Source of the DNA: a bacterium
GTDB lineage: Bacteria; Planctomycetota; J058; JAJDCP01
Direction: 5' to 3'
Assembly: GCA_030428695.1 (NCBI GenBank)
Contig: JAUIEM010000033.1
Location: 1-38,088, forward strand
Length of the DNA: 38,088 nucleotides
Shown: piece after piece, positions 1 through 8,173 of the stretch
Position numbering within the stretch: position 1 is the first letter of the stretch
How the letters are laid out: each line of letters opens with the position of its first letter
The notes under the pieces: model-generated
Told to the model about the DNA's origin: nothing
What the model saw: the letters and a program-made list of their open reading frames with translations, nothing else
The model's database searches: none
Made by a program: the position numbers and the translations under genes

Positions 1-1347
1 CAGGTAGGCGCTGCCCGGCGCCCAGCGGCGGCTCTGCAGCAGCCCCGCGTCCGCCGCGCGGCGCAGGGCGCGGGCCGCGTAGACGCTGCACAGCGGGTCC
101 GGGGGCGCGCCCCGCGTCGTCCCCCAGCCCCGGGCGCCGCGGGCGGCGAGCAGGCCGGCCAGCGCCTCCCGCGCCGCCGCCTCGACCCCGATCAGGCCGT
201 GGGCGTAGAGGTCGCAGAGGGCGAGGGCGAGCAGCGCGCGGTTCAAGGTGTGGGCGGAGGGCGTCTCCCCGGCCCGCGCGATCAGGTAGTCGATCCCGCG
301 GGTCAGCCCCCCGAGCTGGCAGGGCGGGCAGCCCGGGTCAGCCTCCCGCAGCAGGGCGATCACCGCGAGGGCGCTGACGGCCAGCTCGAAACGCGGATCC
401 TCGCTCGGCCAGCCGCCGTCTCCGCGCTGACGCTCGACCAGCCAAGCGAAGGAGCGCGGGCTCAGCTCCCACGCGCGCCGTGGGAGCGGCCCGGCGGGTG
501 GCTGCGCCGCGGCCACACAGGGGAGCAGCGACGCGGAGCCCGGGACCGGGGAGCGCGGCCAGCGGATGCCGTCGTCGGCCACGTCGAGCACCAGCACGTT
601 CGAGGTCAGGGTCAGCCAGGGCAGGCGCTCGAACTCCGCGGTGAAGTCGCGCGCCCGGCGGATGACGTTCCGTCGGGCCGGATCCTCGGTCGTGTAGGAG
701 AAGCGCAGCACGTAGCGCCCCGGCGCCGGCGGGAGCCACCAGCCGAGCAGCGCGGAGTCGCGGCCGAGGGCGTTGAGGCTGTCCCCCGGGGCGAGGGAGA
801 GCAGGTCCTCCGGCAGGGGCGCACGCGAGATGTAGGCCCCTCCGCACACGCTCGCCCCGTACTTCGCGTGGGGCGGCACGCCGTACAGCCTGCGCTCGCG
901 CGGGCGGCCGCGCAGCGTCCCCTCCGGCCCCTCGATCGTCAGCTCGATACGCGGCAGCCCGGAGGTGTGGAAGTAGCTCGGCGGCGCGTACACCTGCACG
1001 GGCTGCAGGCCGACGTTGCGCAGGCCGAAGCGCAGCTGCAGCTCCTCCCCGGCCCGCGGGGGAGAGCCCGGCGCGGCGAGCTCGAGGACGCCGGCCAGGC
1101 CCTGATCGGGCAGGCCGAGCTGGAGCTCCTCGATCAGCGCCTGCAGCGCCGCCTCGCGCTCCGCGCTGAAGGGCTCGGCGTCGCGGGCGGCCTCGAGCGC
1201 GGGCAGGGCGTCGACCCCGGCGGCGCGCAGGGCTCGCCGGGCGGCGAGCCGCACGTCCGGGTCGAGGTCGTCGAGCTGGGCGATCGCGCAGGAGTGGTCC
1301 TGGGCACAAGCGGAGAGGCAGAGGGCGAGGAACAGCACGCGACCCAT
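1..1347 (-). CDS. HEAT/prenyltransferase-repeat-like lipoprotein (C-terminus beyond window)
   Basis: The reading frame opens at the ATG complementary to 1345-1347 and stays open for 449 codons to the first base of the window, so the C-terminus is missing. The N-terminus is a short hydrophobic signal ending in a lipobox (LSAC, Cys about residue 14), so the protein is probably a membrane-anchored lipoprotein. Residues about 20-75 look like an Ala/Leu-rich HEAT-type repeat. A beta-rich middle follows (about 80-270). From about residue 285 helical repeats with a GDGGW motif resemble the alpha/alpha-barrel repeats of prenyltransferases and terpene cyclases, a fold that is also common in non-enzymatic planctomycete-type proteins. 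No catalytic residues can be assigned. The gene is divergent from the aldo/keto reductase at 1587, with 239 bp between them. The frame and lipobox are clear; the function is unknown. Confidence 0.8.
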   Translation of the reverse strand, partial: MGRVLFLALCLSACAQDHSCAIAQLDDLDPDVRLAARRALRAAGVDALPALEAARDAEPFSAEREAALQALIEELQLGLPDQGLAGVLELAAPGSPPRAGEELQLRFGLRNVGLQPVQVYAPPSYFHTSGLPRIELTIEGPEGTLRGRPRERRLYGVPPHAKYGASVCGGAYISRAPLPEDLLSLAPGDSLNALGRDSALLGWWLPPAPGRYVLRFSYTTEDPARRNVIRRARDFTAEFERLPWLTLTSNVLVLDVADDGIRWPRSPVPGSASLLPCVAAAQPPAGPLPRRAWELSPRSFAWLVERQRGDGGWPSEDPRFELAVSALAVIALLREADPGCPPCQLGGLTRGIDYLIARAGETPSAHTLNRALLALALCDLYAHGLIGVEAAAREALAGLLAARGARGWGTTRGAPPDPLCSVYAARALRRAADAGLLQSRRWAPGSAYL

Positions 1348-1504
1348 CGAATCCTCCGGGCACCTCGCGGCGCCTCTGGCGGGCGGTGGTCCCGCCCGCG
1401 CTCCTCCCTTCCGCGGAAGCCAGGCTTCCACAGGGAGGACGTCCCGCGGCCGGAAAATCCTGCGTCGAATCCGCGGGAGCCCACTCGAGCGCACGGGTCG
1501 AAGG

Positions 1505-1533
1505 TTGCGGAGCGCCCGCGCCGAGGCTAGCTT
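1505..1533 (+). promoter_or_regulatory. possible sigma-70 promoter for the aldo/keto reductase
   Basis: TTGCGG at 1505-1510 and TAGCTT at 1528-1533 are separated by 17 bp and lie about 55 bp upstream of the start at 1587. Both hexamers are imperfect, so this is a tentative call. Confidence 0.35.
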
Positions 1534-1586
1534 CGCCAGGCAAGGCCGACCGGAATCCCCCGGAACATCCACAAGAGGAAGATCCC

Positions 1587-2555
1587 ATGAGCGACGATCT
1601 CCGCACCGTGACCCTGCACAACGGCGTGCAGATGCCGACCATCGCCTTCGGCTGCGCCTTCGGCGACTGGGTGGGCGCCAGTGACTTCCAGGGCTTCCTG
1701 CCCGAGCTCGCCTGGCGTTCGATCCACCTCGCCCTCGAGGCGGGCTACCGCGCCTTCGACGGCGCCCATGTGTACGGCACCGAGCGCATCGTCGGCACCC
1801 TGCTCGGCTCCAACTTCGCGACGGGCGAGATCACGCGCGACGAGCTGTTCATCACGACCAAGCTCGCCCACCCGGCCGCGCCGCCCCACGTCAACCTCTC
1901 CCACCTGCGCACCTGGGACGCCGACAAGGTCCCGGACATCGCGCAGCGGGTGCGGGACGACATGATGCGCAGCCTCGACGAGCTCGGCCTCGGCTACGTC
2001 GACCTGCTGCTGATGCACTGGCCGGGCCCCTTCGCGAACACCGACCTCGCCTTCGCCCGCAAGGCGCGCCGGATCATCTGGGAGACCTTCGCCGAGCTGC
2101 ACGAGCGCGGCGCCGCCCGCGCGATCGGCGTGTCGAACTTCAGCGTCACCCACCTCGCGCAGCTGTTCGAGGACGTGCCCGGAGTAAAGCCTGCCGTCGA
2201 CCAGGTCGAGGTCCATCCCTACTGCCGGGACGCGGCCCTCGAGAGCTTCTGCGCCGAGCACGGCATCGTCGTCACCGCCTACGCGCCCTTCGCGAGCGGG
2301 GCCTTCGGCATGCTGCAGGATCCCGTCCTGGTGGAGATCGCCGAGACCCACGGGGTCGGCGTCGGCCAGGTCGTGCTGCGTTGGCACCTGCAGCAGGGGC
2401 GCACCGCCCTGCCGAAGACCTCCAAGCCGCACCGCATGAAGGAGAACCGCGACCTGTTCGGCTTCTCCCTCGGCGCCGACGAGCTCGCCGCCATCGACGC
2501 CCTCGGCGCCGGCGAGGCGCAGCGCACCTGCCCGGATCCCGCCGCGATCGTGTAG
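1587..2555 (+). CDS. aldo/keto reductase
   Basis: A 322-residue NAD(P)H-dependent oxidoreductase of the aldo/keto reductase (TIM-barrel) family that reduces aldehydes or ketones; the substrate cannot be read from sequence. The catalytic tetrad is visible: Asp58 and Tyr63 in FDGAHVYG, Lys92 in TTKL and His144 in LMHWPG. The family signature GVSNFS and the C-terminal cofactor segment LPKTSKPHRMKENRDLF are also present. The frame is open further upstream, but the ATG at 1587 follows an AGAGGAAG ribosome-binding site and gives the normal family length. It is a monocistronic gene that converges on the hydrolase-like gene, with only 9 bp between the two stop codons and no visible terminator. It is probably cytoplasmic. 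Confidence 0.95.
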   Translation: MSDDLRTVTLHNGVQMPTIAFGCAFGDWVGASDFQGFLPELAWRSIHLALEAGYRAFDGAHVYGTERIVGTLLGSNFATGEITRDELFITTKLAHPAAPPHVNLSHLRTWDADKVPDIAQRVRDDMMRSLDELGLGYVDLLLMHWPGPFANTDLAFARKARRIIWETFAELHERGAARAIGVSNFSVTHLAQLFEDVPGVKPAVDQVEVHPYCRDAALESFCAEHGIVVTAYAPFASGAFGMLQDPVLVEIAETHGVGVGQVVLRWHLQQGRTALPKTSKPHRMKENRDLFGFSLGADELAAIDALGAGEAQRTCPDPAAIV

Positions 2556-2564
2556 AAGCCTGGG

Positions 2565-3899
2565 TCACTCCCCGAACAGCCGCTCGAGGTGCTCCGCGAC
2601 CGCCGCGTCGAGCGCCCCGGGAGCGTCGTCCATCACCCCGTGGCCGCAGCCCTCGAGCACGACCCGCGGCGCCTCCCCGAAGGCGGCCAGCTCGTCCGCC
2701 GGCACGGTCGCGACGACGTTGAGCAGGCGCCCCTCCAGCGAGCGCTGCCCCGCGTCGGGCGCGCTGGCCAGCCACTCGAGCTGGTAGCGCCGCAGCACGG
2801 GCCGCGGGGTCGCCGCGACCAGCCGCGCGAGCGCGGCGCCCCGGTCGGGATCGCGCACCCAGCTGCGCACGGCCTGCGCCCGCTGTTTCCGCCAGGCCTC
2901 GTCGTCGAGCTCGGCCTGGCGCTCGGCGACCTGCGCGACCAGCCGCTCGCGCTGCTCGGCGCCCAGCCCGGCGAGGGCCAGGGGGTGCCAGCCGTCGACC
3001 GCGATCGCTCCGGCAAAGCGCTGGGGGAAGCGCGCCGCCAGCCGCGTCGCGAGCTCGGCCCCGAGGCCGTGGCCGAGCACGACGACCGCCTCCCAGCCGC
3101 GCTCGCGCACCCACAGGTGCACCGCCCGCTCGGCGTGCGCGAGCCAGGCCCCGCTGCGCCAGTCTTCCGCCAGCCCCTCCGGCGCGGGTCCGACCACCCC
3201 GGGCAGGCTGATCGCCGCCATGCGGTAGCGCTCACGGTGGCGCTCGAGGAAGCCGTCGAAGACCTCCGCCGGGCAGCCGAGATCGGCGAGCAGGACCAGC
3301 GCGGGCCCGCGCTCCCCGGCTTCCCGCACCTCCTCGACCGGCGTCAGCGGCGGCGGCCGCAGCGTCAGCCGTGCGACCGGCTCCATCACGTGGCACAGCA
3401 GGCTCTGCTCGGCCCCCTCGACGGTCACCCGGACGAGGTTCTGCTGGGTAGGCTGGGCCCCGAAGAACAGGCTGTGCCCGACCTCGAGCCCCGACGCGGG
3501 GAAGACGCTCGGCAGCGAGACCGCGATCCGCACGCTGTGCAGCCCGACCTCCCAACCCTCGAGGGTGAGCGGCAGCGGCTCCCCGCCGTCGGGCCGCATC
3601 ACGAAGCGCTCGCGGAGCAGCGCGAGCAGGGGCGCGTCGAGCCGCTCCTCCCGTTCCTCCAGCCGCAACGGCTCCTCGAGCCGGGCGCGCAGCGTGCGCT
3701 CGAGCTCGCGGGCCGACACCCGCATCGTGCCCCGGAAGCGCTCGCTGTCCCGGTCGTACACCAGCTCGGTCACGCTGAGATGGTACGGGTGCGCGACGGC
3801 GACGGTCGTGAGGAGGAGGAGGAGGAACGCGCAGCGCTGCGGTCTCGCGAGCCGGACGCCGGCTCTCCCCGGGACGACGGGCGGGGGTAAACCCCGCAC
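2565..3899 (-). CDS. DUF6702-like / alpha-beta hydrolase-fold fusion, nucleophile missing
   Basis: The frame is open far upstream through a repeat block. The first usable start before the hydrophobic signal (FLLLLLTTVAVA) is a GTG at 3899, giving 444 residues; no ATG is available, so the start is uncertain. The mature N-terminus begins HPYHLSVTEL and resembles the DUF6702 domain, a secreted domain whose members start similarly. Residues about 200-444 have alpha/beta-hydrolase character: a VLLADLG strand-loop, an elbow and a late Gly-His (CGHGV). The elbow that should be G-x-S-x-G reads G-H-G-L-G, with Gly278 in place of the nucleophilic serine, so classical esterase activity is unlikely. It is an exported protein that may bind rather than hydrolyse a ligand. 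The domain assignments are from recall of family patterns. Confidence 0.75.
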   Translation of the reverse strand: MRGLPPPVVPGRAGVRLARPQRCAFLLLLLTTVAVAHPYHLSVTELVYDRDSERFRGTMRVSARELERTLRARLEEPLRLEEREERLDAPLLALLRERFVMRPDGGEPLPLTLEGWEVGLHSVRIAVSLPSVFPASGLEVGHSLFFGAQPTQQNLVRVTVEGAEQSLLCHVMEPVARLTLRPPPLTPVEEVREAGERGPALVLLADLGCPAEVFDGFLERHRERYRMAAISLPGVVGPAPEGLAEDWRSGAWLAHAERAVHLWVRERGWEAVVVLGHGLGAELATRLAARFPQRFAGAIAVDGWHPLALAGLGAEQRERLVAQVAERQAELDDEAWRKQRAQAVRSWVRDPDRGAALARLVAATPRPVLRRYQLEWLASAPDAGQRSLEGRLLNVVATVPADELAAFGEAPRVVLEGCGHGVMDDAPGALDAAVAEHLERLFGE

Positions 3900-4262
3900 C
3901 CTACCTCGGGGTTGGGTGTCGGCTCCAGGGTAGGGACGACCTCGACCTTCCCCCCTGTCCGTCGGTTGCGTGAGGAGGTCTCCCGCGCGACCCCGCACGG
4001 GTGGAAGGTCAGATCCCGGGTAGGGGTGGGGTTTACCCCCGCCCGTCGGGTGCGTCCCGATGTCATCCGCGCGACCCCGCAGCCACCCGCGGGGGGAAAT
4101 GTCCGATCCGGCGCAGACGCGGGGTTCACCCCCGCCCGTCGGTCGCGGGCGGCTGTCCCCCGCGCGACCCCGCACCCTACCTCGGGGCGGAATGTCAGAA
4201 CCGGGGTAGGGGCGGGGTTCACCCCCGCCCGTCGGTCGCGGGCGGCTGTCCCCCGCGCGCCG
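3876..4262. repeat. about four tandem 93-bp intergenic repeats with GC-rich hairpins
   Basis: The landmark CCCGCCCGTCGG recurs at 4038, 4131 and 4224, exactly 93 bp apart. A diverged copy starts near 3953, and the landmark ACCCCGCACCCTACC recurs at 3891 and 4167 (276 bp, three units). Each unit holds a GC-rich inverted repeat of the form GCGGGG-TTCA-CCCCGC. Because 93 is a multiple of three, several frames stay open across the array and produce repetitive, non-natural peptide strings. The block fills the gap between the M1 peptidase stop (4322) and the next gene's start (3899) and probably encodes no protein. It resembles the dispersed CG-rich hairpin repeats found between genes in several environmental phyla; that comparison is from memory. 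Confidence 0.8.
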
Positions 4263-4321
4263 GCCGCCCGTCGACGGGGAGCCTACGGGCGCACCCGCCC
4301 CGCCAGGCGCCGCCCGCACGC

Positions 4322-6655
4322 CTACTCCGCCCCGCCTTCGGCCCCCGCGTCTTCGCTCTCCTCGCGCTCTTCTTCCTGCGCCCGCCGCATCGGGTTGTCG
4401 CGGCTGCGCTCGTCCTCCTTGTTCCAGCGGAAACGCTCGGCGCCGATCGCGCGCGGGAAGACGTTGTTCTCCAGCTCGATGTCCGCGGTCTCGAGGTAGG
4501 GGTCGAGGACGATGCGCACCAGCGGCTTCTCGCACACCAGCAGCTTCTCGATCTCGACGTCGTTGCGCCGCCACAGCTCGGCGGGCAGGCGCACGATCTC
4601 GGTGCTGCCGTCGGCGTAGCACAGCTCGAGGATCACCGGCATCGCGAGGCCGCCGATATTCTCGAGGCCGACGACGTAGAAGCGCAGCCCCGGGTCGAGC
4701 AGGGCCTTCTCTTCCGGGCTCAGCTTCTCGAGCAGCGACCGGAAGCTCTTGCGGTCGCGGGCGGTCGCGTCGAGGGGGTCGTAGGAGTTGTAGAAGTCCT
4801 CGAGCTCGGGGAACAGCTCAGTGCGGCGCGTCAGCCCTTCGTTGCGAGCGTCGGTGATCGACGGGTGCTCGGCGTCCCGGTCGGCCTTGTTCGCGCTCGC
4901 CCGCAGGTCGGGATCGAGGCTCTCGAGGGTGTACTCGCGCACGTCGGTCAGCCCGAGGTCGGTCGCCCGCGTCGAGTAGAACCAGCCGCGCCAGAACCAG
5001 TCGAGATCGATGCCCGAGGCGTCCTCCATCGTGCGGAAGAAGTCCGCCGGCGTCGGCCGCTTGAACTTCCAGCGCCGCGCGTACTCCTTGAAGGCGAAGT
5101 CGAACAGCTCGCGCCCGAGCACGGTCTCACGCAGGACGTTCAGGGCGGTCGCCGGCTTGGCGTAGGCGTTGGCGCCGAACTGCAGGATCGACTCCGAGTT
5201 CGTCATGATCGGCACCTGGCGCTCGCTCGCCATGTACGAGACGATGTTGCGCGCCTCGCCCCGGCGCGACGGGTAGTCTTCCTCCCACTCCTGCTCGGCG
5301 AGGAACTGCACGAAGGTGTTCAGGCCCTCGTCCATCCAGGTCCACTGCCGCTCATCGGAGTTGATGATCATCGGGAAGTAGTTGTGGCCGACCTCGTGGA
5401 TGATCACCGAGATCAGCCCGTACTTGGTCCGCGCGGAGTAGGTGCCGTCCTTCTCGGGCCGCGGGCCGTTGAAGCACAGCATCGGGTATTCCATGCCCCC
5501 GACCGGGCCGTTGACCGAGATCGCCACCGGGTAGGGGTAGTCGAAGGTGTAGCGGGAGTACACGTCGAGGGTGTGGATGATCGCGTGGGTCGAGTAGCGA
5601 CTCCAGAGCGGCTCTCCCTCGTTCGGGTAGTAGGACATCGCCCACACCGGCTGGCCGCCGACGGTGTGCAGCTGCGCGTCCCAGATGAACTTCCGCGAGC
5701 TCGCCCAGGCGAAGTCGCGGATGTTCTCGGCCTTGTACACCCAGGTCTTCGTGCCGGCGGAGGCCGCCTTCTGGTTCTCGAGGGCCTCCTCGGGGGTGAC
5801 GATGAACATCGGCGTCGGGGCGCTCTCGGCCTGCTTCAGCCGCTCGCGCATCGTCTCGCTCAGCACCTCGTCGGGGTTCTGCAGCACCCCGGTCGAGGCG
5901 ACGATGTGGTCCTCGGGGGCCGTGATGCGCACGGTGTAGTCGCCGAACTCCAGGGCGAACTCTCCGCGGCCGAGGAACTGCTTGTTCTGCCAGCCGTCGA
6001 CGTCCGAGTAGGGACACAGGCGCGGGAACCACTGGGCGATCTCGTAGAGGAAGTTGCCGTCCTCCTCGAAGTACTCGCAGGCGGTGCGGCCGCGCACCCA
6101 GCGGGAGTCGTTGATCGTGTAGTTCCAGTCGACCTTGAAGGTCATCGCGGCGCCGGAGACGAGCGGCTCGGGCAGGTCGACCCGCATCATCGTCTTGACG
6201 ATGGTGTGGGGCAGGGGCTCGCCGAAGGCGTCGTAGACCCCCTCGATCTCGGCGCCGCCGTCGAACTCCATGCGCTTGAGCAGGCCGGCGGCGCGGCGCA
6301 GGGACATGTTGAGGTCCGGGGCGGTGCTCAGCAGCGCGGCGTCGGCGTCGGGGCGGTAGATGTTCGCGTCGATCTGCAGCCACAGGTAGCGCAGGTCGTC
6401 GGGGGAGTTGTTGGTGTAGTGGATGATCTCCCGGCCGATCAGGCGCTGGTTCTCGTCGTCGAGCTCGACGCTGATGTCGTAGTCGACCTCCTGCTGCCAG
6501 TAGGCGTGGCCGGGGGCCCCCGAGGCGGTGCGGTAGCTGTTCGGGGTCGGCAATATCTCGTCGAGCTGGCGGAAGGCGTCGGCCGGGATCGGCCCGGGCA
6601 GGTCCTGGCCGCACGCGATCGCGACGAGCAGGCAGAGGAGGGTGGTGGCGCGCAT
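4322..6655 (-). CDS. M1-family zinc aminopeptidase (gluzincin), exported
   Basis: A 777-residue metallopeptidase. The zinc site HEVGH starts at residue 420 and the third ligand Glu443 lies in WMDEGLN, so the spacing is the HExxH-x18-E of family M1. The substrate-side GxMEN motif appears as GGMEYPM near residue 385, with Tyr in place of the usual Asn. The N-terminus is a hydrophobic signal (TTLLCLLVAIACGQ), with a poor lipobox at Cys15, so the enzyme is exported or lipid-anchored. The last 45 residues are Glu/Arg-rich and low in complexity. The ATG at 6655 is the obvious start. A TAGAAT element is complementary to 6688-6693. The probable role is degradation of peptides in the periplasm or outside the cell. 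Confidence 0.93.
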   Translation of the reverse strand: MRATTLLCLLVAIACGQDLPGPIPADAFRQLDEILPTPNSYRTASGAPGHAYWQQEVDYDISVELDDENQRLIGREIIHYTNNSPDDLRYLWLQIDANIYRPDADAALLSTAPDLNMSLRRAAGLLKRMEFDGGAEIEGVYDAFGEPLPHTIVKTMMRVDLPEPLVSGAAMTFKVDWNYTINDSRWVRGRTACEYFEEDGNFLYEIAQWFPRLCPYSDVDGWQNKQFLGRGEFALEFGDYTVRITAPEDHIVASTGVLQNPDEVLSETMRERLKQAESAPTPMFIVTPEEALENQKAASAGTKTWVYKAENIRDFAWASSRKFIWDAQLHTVGGQPVWAMSYYPNEGEPLWSRYSTHAIIHTLDVYSRYTFDYPYPVAISVNGPVGGMEYPMLCFNGPRPEKDGTYSARTKYGLISVIIHEVGHNYFPMIINSDERQWTWMDEGLNTFVQFLAEQEWEEDYPSRRGEARNIVSYMASERQVPIMTNSESILQFGANAYAKPATALNVLRETVLGRELFDFAFKEYARRWKFKRPTPADFFRTMEDASGIDLDWFWRGWFYSTRATDLGLTDVREYTLESLDPDLRASANKADRDAEHPSITDARNEGLTRRTELFPELEDFYNSYDPLDATARDRKSFRSLLEKLSPEEKALLDPGLRFYVVGLENIGGLAMPVILELCYADGSTEIVRLPAELWRRNDVEIEKLLVCEKPLVRIVLDPYLETADIELENNVFPRAIGAERFRWNKEDERSRDNPMRRAQEEEREESEDAGAEGGAE

Positions 6656-6687
6656 GGTCGCTCCAGGGGTCTGGCGGTGTTGCGGCG

Positions 6688-6693
6688 ATTCTA
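6688..6693 (-). promoter_or_regulatory. -10 element of the M1 peptidase promoter
   Basis: TAGAAT on the minus strand lies about 33 bp upstream of the ATG. Seventeen bp further upstream is a weak -35 (TTTTCC). Confidence 0.4.
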
Positions 6694-6767
6694 TGACATC
6701 GGAGGTCGGGGGAAAAGGCCGTCGGTTCCGCGCAGCTTTTTCGCATGCGTTCGGACCGCCGGTGTCC

Positions 6768-6773
6768 TATAGT
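6768..6773 (+). promoter_or_regulatory. -10 element upstream of the small lipoprotein gene
   Basis: TATAGT lies about 53 bp upstream of the ATG at 6826 in otherwise GC-rich DNA. No good -35 hexamer is present at the standard distance. Confidence 0.4.
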
Positions 6774-6825
6774 GCGAGGATCTAACGCACCTGTCCGCGA
6801 CGAAGTCTGGAAAGGAGACCTGAAC

Positions 6826-7326
6826 ATGCGAGGACCATCCATCGCGCTCGCGCTGCTGCTGGCCATCGGCCTGGTCGGCTGCACGCCCGCCGATCCCGAG
6901 CCGGAGCCGCAGCCCGGTCCGAGCTTCCCCGGCACGATGCAGACCCTGAGCGGCCACGCGCCGAACGTGCTGGTCAACCTGCCGCGGGGCTACGCGGTCA
7001 CCAAGCAGGCCGGTCCCGACTACGACGTCTTCCGCGTCACCCAGAGCGACCCGGGCGCGAGCGCGGCCCACGCCGGCGCGGTGATCTACATCGGCGACCA
7101 CCCCCAGACCCCGGCGATGATGGGCGAGACCGTCCCCGACACCGTCGGCGGCAAGCCCGTGCAGTGGACGGCCTGGACCGACGACTCCGGCCTGCACCAC
7201 CGCGAGCTCCTGCTGCGCGACTTCTTCGGCGGCGACACCGTCGTGCACGTGATGATCGCCGGCGACGACGCCGCGACCGTCGGCGACCTGTCCGAGGCGA
7301 TGCGCAGCCTGCGCCGCCAGGGCTAG
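6826..7326 (+). CDS. small lipoprotein of unknown function
   Basis: The ATG at 6826 follows AAAGGAGA at good spacing, which decides against the longer frame starting at 6745. The 166-residue product has a signal peptide ending in a clear lipobox (LVGC, Cys near residue 19), then a Pro/Glu-rich linker. A globular part of about 135 residues with alternating hydrophobic strands follows and ends in a helix. I do not recognise the domain; the strand-rich pattern resembles small secreted folds that bind other envelope components. It has its own -10 element at 6768 and converges on the endonuclease/exonuclease/phosphatase gene, with 4 bp between the stop codons. Confidence 0.85.
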   Translation: MRGPSIALALLLAIGLVGCTPADPEPEPQPGPSFPGTMQTLSGHAPNVLVNLPRGYAVTKQAGPDYDVFRVTQSDPGASAAHAGAVIYIGDHPQTPAMMGETVPDTVGGKPVQWTAWTDDSGLHHRELLLRDFFGGDTVVHVMIAGDDAATVGDLSEAMRSLRRQG

Positions 7327-7330
7327 CAGC

Positions 7331-8173
7331 CTACCTCCTGAACATCAGGTCCGCGACCAGCGGGTCGTGGTCCATGTCCCCGACCCGCCGCCCTTTCCAC
7401 GGGCGGCAGGCGCGCTTCCCGTACGCCTGCTCGGCGTACCACACGTAGTCCAGCCGCCGGTCCGGCTCGGCGGTGTTGCCCGCCCCGAGGCCGGCGTCGA
7501 CCAGGCGCGCGCTCAACACGTTGTAGGTCTCGACGTCCCGGTAGGCGTTGTCGCTGAACACGTCCCGGCCCTCGCTCGGGTCGACGTCGAGGTTGAGGTC
7601 ACCGACCAGCAGCAGGTTCTCCGTCGTCCGGCCCGCCAGGGCGTCGAGGGCCCGGCCGATGGACAGGTTGCGATGCAGCGCCGAGTACGCCGAGGCGTGC
7701 AGGGCGAGCAGGGTGACCGGCGGCTTCTTGCGGTCGTGGTAGCGGACGTAGGCGGCGCGCCCGCGCCTTCCGACCCCGATCCGCTCGGTCGCCAGGGCGC
7801 CGCGCTTGGCCAGCACGGCCAGGCAGCGGTCCCCGCCCGCGACCAGCCGCGCCTGCCAGTGCTCCTCGCCGAGCCGCTCCGTCAGGCGGTCGAGCTGCGC
7901 CTCCGACGCGACCTCCTGCAGCACGGCCAGGTCCGGGTCGAGGCTGCGCAGGGTCTCCGCCACCGCCTCGAGATGCTCGTCGGCCAGGGGACGTCCGGCT
8001 TCCCCGGCGCTGCCGCCGACGTTCCAGGTCACGACCCGCAGGCCGGCCGGATCGCGCGCCCCGAAGTCGTCGTCGGCTGCGGAGGAAGCCGGACCGGCGG
8101 CCAGCCAGAAGCACAGGGCCGCCCCGAGGTAGAGGGCGAGCTCGACGGCGTGGCCGCGCAGGCGCGCGCTCAT
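7331..8173 (-). CDS. endonuclease/exonuclease/phosphatase (EEP) fold protein, exported
   Basis: A 280-residue protein with an N-terminal membrane or signal segment (ALYLGAALCFWLAAGPA). It carries the complete EEP motif series: VVTWNVGG, LQEV (metal-binding Glu), LLVGDLNLD, LDYVW and a terminal DHDPLV. Relatives cleave phosphodiesters in nucleic acids or remove phosphates from lipids and sugars. The signal sequence makes an extracytoplasmic substrate likely. The ATG overlaps the permease stop codon by four bases (ATGA), so it is translationally coupled as the last gene of the sirtuin-ABC operon. The exact substrate is unknown. Confidence 0.9.
   Translation of the reverse strand: MSARLRGHAVELALYLGAALCFWLAAGPASSAADDDFGARDPAGLRVVTWNVGGSAGEAGRPLADEHLEAVAETLRSLDPDLAVLQEVASEAQLDRLTERLGEEHWQARLVAGGDRCLAVLAKRGALATERIGVGRRGRAAYVRYHDRKKPPVTLLALHASAYSALHRNLSIGRALDALAGRTTENLLLVGDLNLDVDPSEGRDVFSDNAYRDVETYNVLSARLVDAGLGAGNTAEPDRRLDYVWYAEQAYGKRACRPWKGRRVGDMDHDPLVADLMFRR

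Noticed and set aside
199..1530. A long plus-strand frame opposite the HEAT/prenyltransferase-like gene.
   Set aside because: It is Arg/Gln/Gly-rich, with no motifs or ribosome-binding site. It is the antisense shadow common in GC-rich coding DNA; the minus frame has a lipobox and GDGGW repeats.
3876..4262. The 93-bp repeats as a CRISPR array.
   Set aside because: There are no short identical repeats with unique spacers. The whole 93-bp unit is similar from copy to copy, and there are no cas genes.
3900..4622. Extension of the hydrolase-like gene through the repeat block to a 685-codon protein.
   Set aside because: The extension consists of repeat-derived Pro/Arg/Gly strings and would put the signal peptide in the middle of the protein.
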